Origin: Candidatus Poribacteria bacterium
GTDB taxonomy: Bacteria > Poribacteria > WGA-4E > WGA-3G
DNA: 7,048 nt
Assembly (NCBI GenBank): GCA_028824575.1
Contig: JAPPDN010000381.1
Coordinates: 1 to 7,048, forward strand
Reading direction: 5' to 3'
Below, one piece after another: positions 1 through 5,742 of this stretch (the first letter of the stretch is position 1; each line of letters opens with the position of its first letter). Position numbers and translations under genes: made by a program. The notes beneath the pieces were generated by a model, which saw only the letters and a program-made list of their open reading frames with translations, was not told where the DNA came from and ran no database searches.

Positions 1-92
1 GAGAGATGTAATACAAGGTCTTGCGCATTGCCAATCGTTGCAGTGCTCATCAAAGTGAGGAAAAGTACCCCCAAGATGACATTTCGTTTCAA
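1..92 (-). CDS. Secreted protein, N-terminal fragment (runs off the window)
   Basis: Only the first 30 codons are present. Reading leftward from a TTG at 92-90 gives a classic signal peptide: Met-Lys-Arg-Asn, then a hydrophobic core (VILGVLFLTLM), then a likely signal-peptidase I site after Gly-Asn-Ala, with the mature protein starting Gln-Asp-Leu-Val-Leu. The TTG start is chosen because a full AGGAGG lies 7 nt upstream (100-105); the first in-frame ATG (50-48) falls inside the signal peptide and has no such site. A back-to-back extended -10 promoter (272-300) would drive it with a leader of about 170 nt. A mature start of the type DLVLHL resembles the beginning of LamG/concanavalin-like proteins in similar genomes, but 30 residues are too few to name a family. 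No lipobox cysteine is seen, so it is probably exported rather than a lipoprotein. Confidence 0.75.
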   Translation of the reverse strand, partial: MKRNVILGVLFLTLMSTATIGNAQDLVLHL

Positions 93-99
93 AATTGTG

Positions 100-105
100 C
101 CTCCT
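100..105 (-). promoter_or_regulatory. Strong Shine-Dalgarno (AGGAGG) fixing a TTG start
   Basis: A perfect AGGAGG on the minus strand sits 7 nt before the TTG at 92-90 and is the main evidence for that start. Its upstream half lies in a 12-bp perfect palindrome (103-114, CCTAAAATTAGG) that could fold as a small 4-bp hairpin and partly hide the site; such a short AT-rich stem would be weak. Confidence 0.7.
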
Positions 106-271
106 AAAATTAGGTGTTTAATTGATGTATTAAGTATTATCCAAGCGGGATTTTGCATGGATTTAGGACAGATTGCTAACTTGGAAATTGATAGGAACTA
201 ACAACTGCCGCATACTAAACTTGTTTGTTTTTTAACAAAAGGGTTACGAAACCTTTAACACACTTTATAAT

Positions 272-300
272 AATATAGCAAAAGTAATGAAAAAAGTCAA
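272..300 (-). promoter_or_regulatory. Sigma70-type promoter with extended -10, leftward
   Basis: On the minus strand, TTGACT (300-295, 5 of 6 to consensus) is followed by a 17-nt spacer and TATATT (277-272, 5 of 6), with TG one base upstream of the -10 (280-279) forming an extended -10. Both hexamers and the spacing are near ideal. Transcription would start near 265 and give a leader of about 170 nt before the TTG start of the secreted-protein gene. Confidence 0.65.
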
Positions 301-322
301 AGGGAATATTTTTCGACATTTT

Positions 323-342
323 TCGTGACAAATTCGCTACGA
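323..342. promoter_or_regulatory. Possible operator: imperfect 20-bp inverted repeat
   Basis: The sequence from TCGT (323-326) to ACGA (339-342) pairs at 7 of 10 positions across its centre, including the outer four. It covers the -35 box and most of the spacer of the rightward promoter, a usual place for a repressor site. Seven matches in ten can arise by chance in AT-rich DNA, and no cognate regulator is encoded in the window. Confidence 0.2.
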
Positions 343-353
343 GTTGGTATAAT
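325..353 (+). promoter_or_regulatory. Sigma70-type promoter, rightward
   Basis: GTGACA (325-330, 5 of 6 to TTGACA), a 17-nt spacer and a perfect TATAAT (348-353) make a near-consensus housekeeping promoter. Predicted transcription start is near 360, giving a leader of about 58 nt before the ATG at 419. It most likely drives the FGE-like/sialidase-like, PhyH and PLD-like genes together, since no other good promoter or terminator was seen between them. An imperfect inverted repeat (323-342) covers the -35 box and spacer and could be an operator. Confidence 0.7.
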
Positions 354-418
354 GATGGCGGCAGACGTGCAAGGTAAGGGTACAGCCTAAGGTATTATCT
401 GAATAGGAAAGGAAAACT

Positions 419-2449
419 ATGCAGGAATTGGCGATTAAAGGACAGACACGGACAAATTCACTCGGTATGCAATTCGTTAGAATTGAACCGGGCAGCTTTA
501 TGATGGGTTCAAAGAACGCGTCACTATCAGATGAATTGACGGCAGGCAAGCCACATCTCCGCGATGGTGACTCGGATGAACATCCGGTGCATGAGGTAAC
601 GCTCAGCACACCGTTTTACATCGGTATTTTTCAGGTTACCAATGCGCAGTATGAAGCGTTTGACCCTACACGTCGTGACCTGCAAAATCTTCAGAACGTC
701 GGTTTTTCACGAGACGATGATGAAGCGGTCGTGTTTGTGGATTGGCACGAGGCAACGCGCTTCTGTGAATGGCTCTCTGAAAAAGAGGGACTTCCATATC
801 GACTGCCGACCGAGGCGGAATGGGAATACGTCTGCCGTGCAGGGACGACGACGCATTTTCATACCGGTGATACTTTGCCCGCTGAGTTCCATAAAAACGT
901 TGGCGAAAGTTGGTACCCGGACGCTGGTCGGAGCCGCGGTGCCGAAGAAATAGTCCCTTTACATGTCGGGCAAACACCGTCTAACGCCTGGAGTGTACAC
1001 GATATGCACGGGAACGTGGAGGAGTGGTGTCAGGATTGGTATGGACCCTACGAACCGCATTCACAAGTGGATCCCGTCGGTAGAGAAACGGGGTTGTATC
1101 GCGTTACACGCGGCGGTAGTCATTCGACGTTGCTCTGTTATCTGCGTTCTGCGAATCGGATGGGGGCGGTACCTGAAGATAAACACTGGTACATCGGGTT
1201 TCGGGTCGTCTGTGGTGAAATGCCCCAGACATCGGCTACACCTGCACCAAAAGTAGCGTTATGGGGACGTGGTGTCAAACAGGAAACTGCGAGTGCACCT
1301 GCGCCAGAGGTGCCCTATTTTGCGGAACCGTTGACATTCGTTAAAATTCCAGAAGGTTCAAACGGACCGCTTTTTTCCGCACATAACCACGTTCCAGCGA
1401 TAACAGAATGCCCGAACGGCGATATGTTCGCGGCGTGGTATTCATGTGTTACGGAGCGCGGACGTGAGTTGACGGTTGCCGCAAGTCGGTTGCGTTTTGG
1501 CGAGACGGAGTGGGAACCTGCCGAACCTTTCTGGGGACCGCCGGATCGGAACAATCACGCAACCTCTCTTTGGCGGAATGAGAACGGACGGATTTATCAT
1601 TTCAATGGGCTTTCGGCTGCAGCGACGTGGGGACCCTTGGCGTTAGTGATGCGTTATTCTGACGATAACGGCGTGACGTGGTCGAAACCGCGTTTCATTT
1701 CGCCAGAACATCGGCTCCGACACATGCCGATCGCCTCCGTTTTTCGGAGGCAGGACGGTTCTATACTCCTCGCTTGCGACGCAGTAAGCGGCGGCGACGG
1801 CGGCACGGCGATATGGCTCAGCGACGATGATGGAGAGACGTGGTACGATCCCGGTGCTGGGCAACCTATCCCCGAATTTGCCGATGGAAAACAGGGCGGA
1901 TGGATCGCTGGTATCCACGCCGCTGTTGTTGAACTCACCGATGGCAGACTCATGGCGTATGGACGCGGTGATACGATTAACGAACGGATGCCGAAGAGCC
2001 TTTCTTCAGATGGTGGCAAGACGTGGCATTACAGTGCGAGTCCATTTCCGGCTGTGTCGGGTGGGCAGCGATGCGTACTGCTACGGCTCCAAGAGGGACC
2101 GATTTTCCTCGCCTCTTTCACAGGTGACCGGAGAGAACAGACCCCGATGCCGATCGTTGATGCTTCGGGAAATGAACGGCTCGTTATGGGTCTCTTTGGT
2201 GCTTTATCTTATGACGATGGTGAAACGTGGGAGTATACACGTCTGATTACAGATGATGGCGAGGACCAAGATATTGAGACGATGGATGGGCGACTCTTTA
2301 AGATGGGATTGAACAGTGCTGAACCGGGGGGCTACCTCGCTGTTTGCCAAGGGCAGAATGGCATCATTCATCTGATTAGCAGCCGTCAGCATTATCGCTT
2401 TAATCTGGCGTGGTTAAAAGAAGCACCGCCGTCGAAAGTGAGGAATTGA
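419..2449 (+). CDS. Fusion protein: FGE/SUMF1-like domain plus sialidase-like BNR domain
   Basis: 676 aa with no signal peptide or membrane segment, so apparently cytoplasmic unless exported another way. Residues ~12-266 form a formylglycine-generating-enzyme-like (SUMF1/EgtB/PvdO) domain: MxFVxIxPGxFxMGS near 17-31, VTNAQYEAF at 73-81, RLPTEAEWEY at 128-137, HGNVEEWC at 197-204, RGGS at 231-234, GFRVV at 260-264. Of the two catalytic cysteines of true FGE near RGGS, only the second appears to remain (Cys240). An Ala/Pro/Thr-rich linker (~267-300) joins a sialidase-like beta-propeller (~300-670) with four Asp boxes (SxDxGxTW type) at 414-421, 468-475, 529-536 and 597-604. The usual Arg-Ile-Pro motif of sialidases appears as His324-Val-Pro, so substrate and activity are open. 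An in-frame TAG at 404-406 and an AGGAAAGGA site (405-413) fix the ATG at 419. First gene of its operon. Confidence 0.88.
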   Translation: MQELAIKGQTRTNSLGMQFVRIEPGSFMMGSKNASLSDELTAGKPHLRDGDSDEHPVHEVTLSTPFYIGIFQVTNAQYEAFDPTRRDLQNLQNVGFSRDDDEAVVFVDWHEATRFCEWLSEKEGLPYRLPTEAEWEYVCRAGTTTHFHTGDTLPAEFHKNVGESWYPDAGRSRGAEEIVPLHVGQTPSNAWSVHDMHGNVEEWCQDWYGPYEPHSQVDPVGRETGLYRVTRGGSHSTLLCYLRSANRMGAVPEDKHWYIGFRVVCGEMPQTSATPAPKVALWGRGVKQETASAPAPEVPYFAEPLTFVKIPEGSNGPLFSAHNHVPAITECPNGDMFAAWYSCVTERGRELTVAASRLRFGETEWEPAEPFWGPPDRNNHATSLWRNENGRIYHFNGLSAAATWGPLALVMRYSDDNGVTWSKPRFISPEHRLRHMPIASVFRRQDGSILLACDAVSGGDGGTAIWLSDDDGETWYDPGAGQPIPEFADGKQGGWIAGIHAAVVELTDGRLMAYGRGDTINERMPKSLSSDGGKTWHYSASPFPAVSGGQRCVLLRLQEGPIFLASFTGDRREQTPMPIVDASGNERLVMGLFGALSYDDGETWEYTRLITDDGEDQDIETMDGRLFKMGLNSAEPGGYLAVCQGQNGIIHLISSRQHYRFNLAWLKEAPPSKVRN

Positions 2450-2450
2450 G

Positions 2451-3341
2451 ATGAGATTACCTTTTTTGAATCAGGAAGTAGAAGTCAGCACGGATTTACG
2501 CGATAGCAATGACATCCTTGACAATCCCGATGCCCTGAAAGAACGAATAGCGGCGGACGGGTACCTCCTGATTCGTGGGTTACACGACCGAGACGCTGTC
2601 CTCACGGCGCGCCGACAGATTCTGGAGAAACTCGCAGCGAAAGGCATGCTTGCCCCCGATGCTCCCTTAATGGACGGGATCTTCAACCCCGAGTACCCCG
2701 AACCCACGTCAACCGGCTCGATGGGGAATAAGGCGTTGACGCAGATGCCAGCATTTAAAGCCGTCGTTGAAGGCGCACCAGTGATGGATTTTTTCAAGCG
2801 ATTCCTCGGCGGCGAGGCACGCACGTTCGATTTCAAATGGCTCCGCACGACAGGCCACGGATCGGGTTCCCCGATTCATCACGATCTGCTCTTTATCGGG
2901 AGAGGCACGCAAGATCTCTATTCCTGCTGGACACCCTTTGGCGATGTATCGCTTGATATGGGACCTATTGTCTTCTGCCTCGGTTCTAATCGGTTTGAAA
3001 AGGTTCGTGCCACTTACGGGCAAGCAGATGTTGACCGGGATATGATTGAAGGGCATTTTAGCGAGGATCCGCTTGAAATCGTTGAAAAGTTTGGGGGACA
3101 CTGGGCGACAACGACGTTTTCGGTAGGGGACCTTATTATTTTTAGCATGTTCCTCATGCACGCCTCTCTGGTTAACACATCTGATAAAATTCGGATAACG
3201 GCGGATACACGCTATCAGCTCGCATCCGAACCGATTGATGAGAGATGGGTCGGCGAAAAACCGAAAGGACATTACGCATGGAAGAAGGAAGATGCCAAAA
3301 TTGAGTCGTTAGAGGAATCGCGCCAAAGGTGGGGTGTCTAA
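2451..3341 (+). CDS. Phytanoyl-CoA dioxygenase (PhyH) family Fe(II)/2-oxoglutarate oxygenase
   Basis: 296 aa, soluble, normal length for the PhyH family. Such enzymes use Fe(II), O2 and 2-oxoglutarate to hydroxylate small molecules or lipid-derived substrates. The facial iron triad is visible: His143-x-Asp145 in the PIHHD segment and distal His237 in FLMHAS. Arg248, 11 residues after the distal His, matches the 2-oxoglutarate-binding Arg of human PHYH, which has the same spacing. The N-terminal DGYLLIRGL stretch (36-44) is also typical. All catalytic ligands are present, so it is probably active, but the substrate cannot be read from sequence; this family is large and diverse in sponge-associated and planctomycete-like bacteria. 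It starts 1 nt after the preceding stop, with a GTGAGGA ribosome site inside the upstream gene's end, so the two are very probably translationally coupled. Confidence 0.88.
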   Translation: MRLPFLNQEVEVSTDLRDSNDILDNPDALKERIAADGYLLIRGLHDRDAVLTARRQILEKLAAKGMLAPDAPLMDGIFNPEYPEPTSTGSMGNKALTQMPAFKAVVEGAPVMDFFKRFLGGEARTFDFKWLRTTGHGSGSPIHHDLLFIGRGTQDLYSCWTPFGDVSLDMGPIVFCLGSNRFEKVRATYGQADVDRDMIEGHFSEDPLEIVEKFGGHWATTTFSVGDLIIFSMFLMHASLVNTSDKIRITADTRYQLASEPIDERWVGEKPKGHYAWKKEDAKIESLEESRQRWGV

Positions 3342-3382
3342 TGTTTTATACCACTGTTATGGAATTAAAAAAATATGGATAG
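3341..3382 (+). CDS. Possible 13-codon micro-ORF bridging the PhyH and PLD-like genes
   Basis: The PhyH stop codon overlaps an ATG (TAATG, 3339-3343) that opens a 13-residue frame (MFYTTVMELKKYG) ending in TAG at 3380-3382. The site AAGGTGGGG (3326-3334) lies 6 nt before this ATG and is stronger than the GGAA (3361-3364) before the PLD-like start. The micro-ORF runs 8 nt into the PLD-like gene, whose ATG is at 3375. This arrangement fits termination-reinitiation coupling rather than a functional peptide. It could also be chance, since no coding signal can be measured on 13 codons. Confidence 0.3.
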   Translation: MFYTTVMELKKYG

Positions 3383-4457
3383 CGACTTGAGCACACCCAG
3401 CCCTCCTGCAGCACCGGAGGTCAGTAAGCCGAAATTATTCGTCCCCTTCCTTCTTATCTTGTTATGTGCTGTTGCGATCGGATTCGGCATCAAATATTAC
3501 AAGAGTAGACCTGACACGACGACTCAGGGCGCGTGGGAGGTCTACTTCAGTGAGGTCAATGCAACTAACAGCTCGTATCCCTTAGAAAGACGGCTTGTTG
3601 ATAAACTCGGTGCTGCTACGATGCGAGTTGATGCTGCGCTCTATGATTTAGATGCTGTGCCAGTAGCCGATGCTTTCATCAAAGCGCACAATCGAGGGGT
3701 GGCAGTCCGGATCTTCACAGAAGCGGACAATATTAATGAATCCGAAATTGAACGATTGCAAGAAGTCGGGATTCCTGTCGCTGACGACGGTGATAATGAT
3801 GGGTTGATGCATCACAAGTTCATCGTGATTGATGAGCGGTACGTCTGGACGGGTTCTTATAACATCACGTATAACGGCGCATATAAAAATAATAATAACG
3901 TCATACTTATCGATTCAGTGCAACTGGCATACAACTTCACACAGGAGTTTCGAGAGTTGTTTCTTGATCCGCAGCTTGGAAAGTCTTCTGGCGCGTTTAT
4001 TGCGTATCCGAAAGTGAGCCTAAGCGATGGCACACAAATTTTCACCTATTTCTCACCAGAGAGTGATACGGTTTCGCCACTGCTGAAGGAGATCAAGGCT
4101 GCTAAAAATGCAATCCATTTTATGGCGTTTTCGTTTACACACGACGCGATCGGTGACGCAATGCAGGACTGCTTTCAATCCGGTATTGAAGTCCAGGGTG
4201 TATTTGAAGCGCGACAGGTGGACCAGCATTCCGAATTTAAGAAATTGAAGGCAGCGGGCTTGCCGGTTGTTAAGGATGGAAATAGCGGGATGATGCACCA
4301 CAAGGTGATCGTTGTTGATGAAGAGACGGTGATTACGGGTTCCTACAACTTCTCCAAAAACGCAGAAAAACGGAATAACGAGAATCTGTTGATTATCAAA
4401 GGGAATCGTGAGATTGCGGCAGCATACCTTGCTGAGTTTAAAAAAATAACGCGTTAG
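3375..4457 (+). CDS. Membrane-anchored phospholipase D-like protein with two HKD motifs
   Basis: 360 aa. A short Pro/Ser-rich N-terminus is followed by one hydrophobic segment (~21-39) with a Lys/Tyr-rich border, an uncleaved anchor that would place the rest outside the inner membrane. Two homologous PLD domains follow (~54-200 and ~220-358). Each has a complete HxKx4Dx6GSxN motif: His146/Lys148/Asp153 with GSYN 160-163, and His308/Lys310/Asp315 with GSYN 322-325. Both catalytic halves are intact, so phosphodiesterase or transphosphatidylase activity is expected. The family includes cardiolipin synthases, phospholipases and Nuc-like endonucleases; the compact size and single anchor favour a PLD/Nuc-like hydrolase over a cardiolipin synthase with its longer membrane region, but the substrate is not decided. 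It lies 33 nt after the PhyH gene with only a modest ribosome site, so coupling to upstream translation is likely. Confidence 0.87.
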   Translation: MDSDLSTPSPPAAPEVSKPKLFVPFLLILLCAVAIGFGIKYYKSRPDTTTQGAWEVYFSEVNATNSSYPLERRLVDKLGAATMRVDAALYDLDAVPVADAFIKAHNRGVAVRIFTEADNINESEIERLQEVGIPVADDGDNDGLMHHKFIVIDERYVWTGSYNITYNGAYKNNNNVILIDSVQLAYNFTQEFRELFLDPQLGKSSGAFIAYPKVSLSDGTQIFTYFSPESDTVSPLLKEIKAAKNAIHFMAFSFTHDAIGDAMQDCFQSGIEVQGVFEARQVDQHSEFKKLKAAGLPVVKDGNSGMMHHKVIVVDEETVITGSYNFSKNAEKRNNENLLIIKGNREIAAAYLAEFKKITR

Positions 4458-4480
4458 GTGTCCTACTGTCTTTCACCTAA
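4440..4480 (-). terminator. Weak terminator-like hairpin between convergent operons
   Basis: TTAGGTG (4454-4460) and CACCTAA (4474-4480) form a 7-bp perfect stem with a 13-nt loop across the 5-nt gap between the two stop codons. For leftward transcription a run of seven T (4446-4440) follows about 7 nt after the stem, similar to an intrinsic terminator with a displaced U-tract. For rightward transcription no T-run follows. The large loop and modest GC make it weak, and it overlaps the coding ends of both genes. Confidence 0.4.
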
Positions 4481-5644
4481 TATTACCGTCCGGTGTTGCT
4501 TGGTTCCATTTCTACCGATTTTGAGTTGAACCTTCGTGGCGGGTCGCTCGCTTACAACGCATCTTAACAACTCGTCATGGGAGTGCACAGGGACTTCGTT
4601 AAATTCGAGGATAAGATCTCTCGGTAAAAGACCACTTTTGTACGCAGGACTGCCTTCAATCACACCCGTAATGAAGACCCCAAGGTCAATTACCTCTACT
4701 TCAACGCCGAGCCAGCCGCGTGCCACCTTTCCATGTTCTATGATTTCTTCGGCAACTGCGCGAACCATCTCCATCGGCATGGCAAAGGTAATTTCCTGCG
4801 TACGGCTTTCTTGCGATAGTTCTTGAACAAGAAATTTCGCCATATCGGGATTAAACTCTTTCTGAAAAAACGTGTCAACCAATGAATTAGTGGTATCAGG
4901 TGGCTCTGTCAGCACAGCAAGTATCATTCCGACAATTTCGCCTGAGGTATTTATGACGGCTCCGCCGCTGTTGCCCGGTGTAACTGCTGCATTAATTTTA
5001 ATCAATTCCCTACACAATTGATTGGGTAAGGTATCCCATCCTCCCACGATGCCGAAGGAAACGATCGGGCTATTTCCGTAAGAGCTTCCTATCGTTACAA
5101 CCCAAGAACCGGTACTGATTTTTGAAGAGTCTCCCCATTTCACTCGGGGTGTGGTTTTAAATTCCCTCGTCATGAGTGTCTTACGCCGAACCAGAACGGG
5201 AGGCGGCGCAGATGCAACGGTTTCAGGTTTCGGCGGCTGTGAGGTTGTTAGCGGTGCCTCCGCGACTTGGAGGACGGCAATATCCGTAAATATATCGGTG
5301 CCAACGAGTTCCGCTGCGGAAACTGCGCCGTTGGTAAAGATGATCTCAATCTTACTTGGTGTTTCCATTTCAAATGTGGTTGTCACGACGTGTCCAGTGG
5401 TGTTGATAACAATACCAGAACTGATCTCTTGGCGCGTAAATACCAACTTTTCAGCGTTTGGGGGGATCATCTGCGTCGCTACAACTTTCACGACGGCAGG
5501 ACGAGCGTCGGTGACAACCTGCTGAAATTCCTTTTCAAGAAGCTGCAAAACGTTTTCGTTTGCGACACTCGGTGTGACCGTATAGAAAAGTAGACTGAGC
5601 ATTCCGATTATCAATCGTTGGTGTTTTGGTGCTATCAGGTACAT
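4463..5644 (-). CDS. Exported HtrA/Deg-like protein with PDZ domain, catalytic His apparently lost
   Basis: 393 aa from the ATG at 5644-5642, chosen because AAGGA (5657-5653) lies 8 nt upstream and the product then begins with a clean signal peptide (core ~11-23, cleavage after Ser-Val-Ala28). A TTG at 5701 would add 19 residues that spoil the signal. Trypsin-like domain ~50-300: the Gly-x-Val-Val-Thr strand (84-88) normally leads to Asn-Asn-His-Val, but here reads Thr-Thr-Phe91, so Phe replaces the catalytic His. Asp121 (TDIAVLQV) and Ser226 (PGNSGG) are kept. A proline-rich insert (~131-165) separates Asp from the Ser lobe. One PDZ domain covers ~309-390 (RGWLGVEV at its start). It is the third gene after the sigma and anti-sigma genes, the position of degP/mucD-type effectors. 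Likely a periplasmic pseudoprotease, chaperone or sensor, but compensating catalysis cannot be excluded. Confidence 0.85.
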   Translation of the reverse strand: MYLIAPKHQRLIIGMLSLLFYTVTPSVANENVLQLLEKEFQQVVTDARPAVVKVVATQMIPPNAEKLVFTRQEISSGIVINTTGHVVTTTFEMETPSKIEIIFTNGAVSAAELVGTDIFTDIAVLQVAEAPLTTSQPPKPETVASAPPPVLVRRKTLMTREFKTTPRVKWGDSSKISTGSWVVTIGSSYGNSPIVSFGIVGGWDTLPNQLCRELIKINAAVTPGNSGGAVINTSGEIVGMILAVLTEPPDTTNSLVDTFFQKEFNPDMAKFLVQELSQESRTQEITFAMPMEMVRAVAEEIIEHGKVARGWLGVEVEVIDLGVFITGVIEGSPAYKSGLLPRDLILEFNEVPVHSHDELLRCVVSERPATKVQLKIGRNGTKQHRTVILGERQ

Positions 5645-5652
5645 GCTATATT

Positions 5653-5657
5653 TCCTT
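5653..5657 (-). promoter_or_regulatory. Shine-Dalgarno choosing the HtrA-like start
   Basis: AAGGA on the minus strand, 8 nt before the ATG at 5644-5642. The longer frame to a TTG at 5701 has no comparable site, so this element decides the start and restores a normal signal peptide. Confidence 0.6.
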
Positions 5658-5742
5658 ACTTTGCTTGCATGTTTTGAGCAATCTTCGGGAATCGCGATCA
5701 AAGCTCGCTCTTACAAAAAGAGGGTGCTCGTGAATTATCCAA

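Larger units (their letters stand above)
93..418. other. Divergent intergenic regulatory region, no gene
   Basis: This 326-bp AT-rich stretch separates the leftward secreted-protein gene from the rightward operon. I find no convincing open reading frame with a ribosome site in it. It holds two divergent sigma70-type promoters (272-300 minus, 325-353 plus), a tandem near-repeat ATTTTTCGACA / ATTTTTCGTGACA (308-318 and 318-330) running into the plus -35 box, and an imperfect inverted repeat (323-342) between the plus -35 and -10 boxes. A weak all-AT hairpin lies at 224-239 (TTTGTT, T4 loop, AACAAA). Positions 93 to about 265 would be the untranslated leader of the minus gene; I recognise no riboswitch class in it. 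Confidence 0.7.

Noticed and set aside
224..239. TTTGTT-T4-AACAAA hairpin as a terminator or riboswitch part
   Set aside because: All-AT 6-bp stem with very low stability; no gene ends beside it and no aptamer consensus is recognised around it.
337..609. Leftward 90-codon frame overlapping the divergent region and the start of the fusion gene
   Set aside because: It lies antisense to the FGE-like coding start and rightward promoter, has low-complexity composition and no family motif; treated as a shadow frame.
1200..1330. Fusion gene as a frameshift or assembly join of two genes
   Set aside because: The frame is continuous through a Pro/Ala/Thr linker, with no internal ribosome site plus start for the sialidase-like half that looks convincing; a true fusion is the simpler reading.
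2709..3272. 187-codon leftward frame inside the PhyH gene
   Set aside because: Fully antisense to a gene with intact catalytic motifs; its product shows no recognisable domain and is rich in residues expected from reverse-complement reading.
5691..5698. ATCGCGAT palindrome between the anti-sigma and HtrA-like genes
   Set aside because: An 8-bp palindrome is expected by chance at this scale and has no nearby promoter-like hexamers to give it meaning.
5645..5701. Longer HtrA-like start at a TTG (19 extra residues)
   Set aside because: No good ribosome site precedes it and the extra residues would bury the signal peptide; the ATG at 5644 has AAGGA at good spacing.
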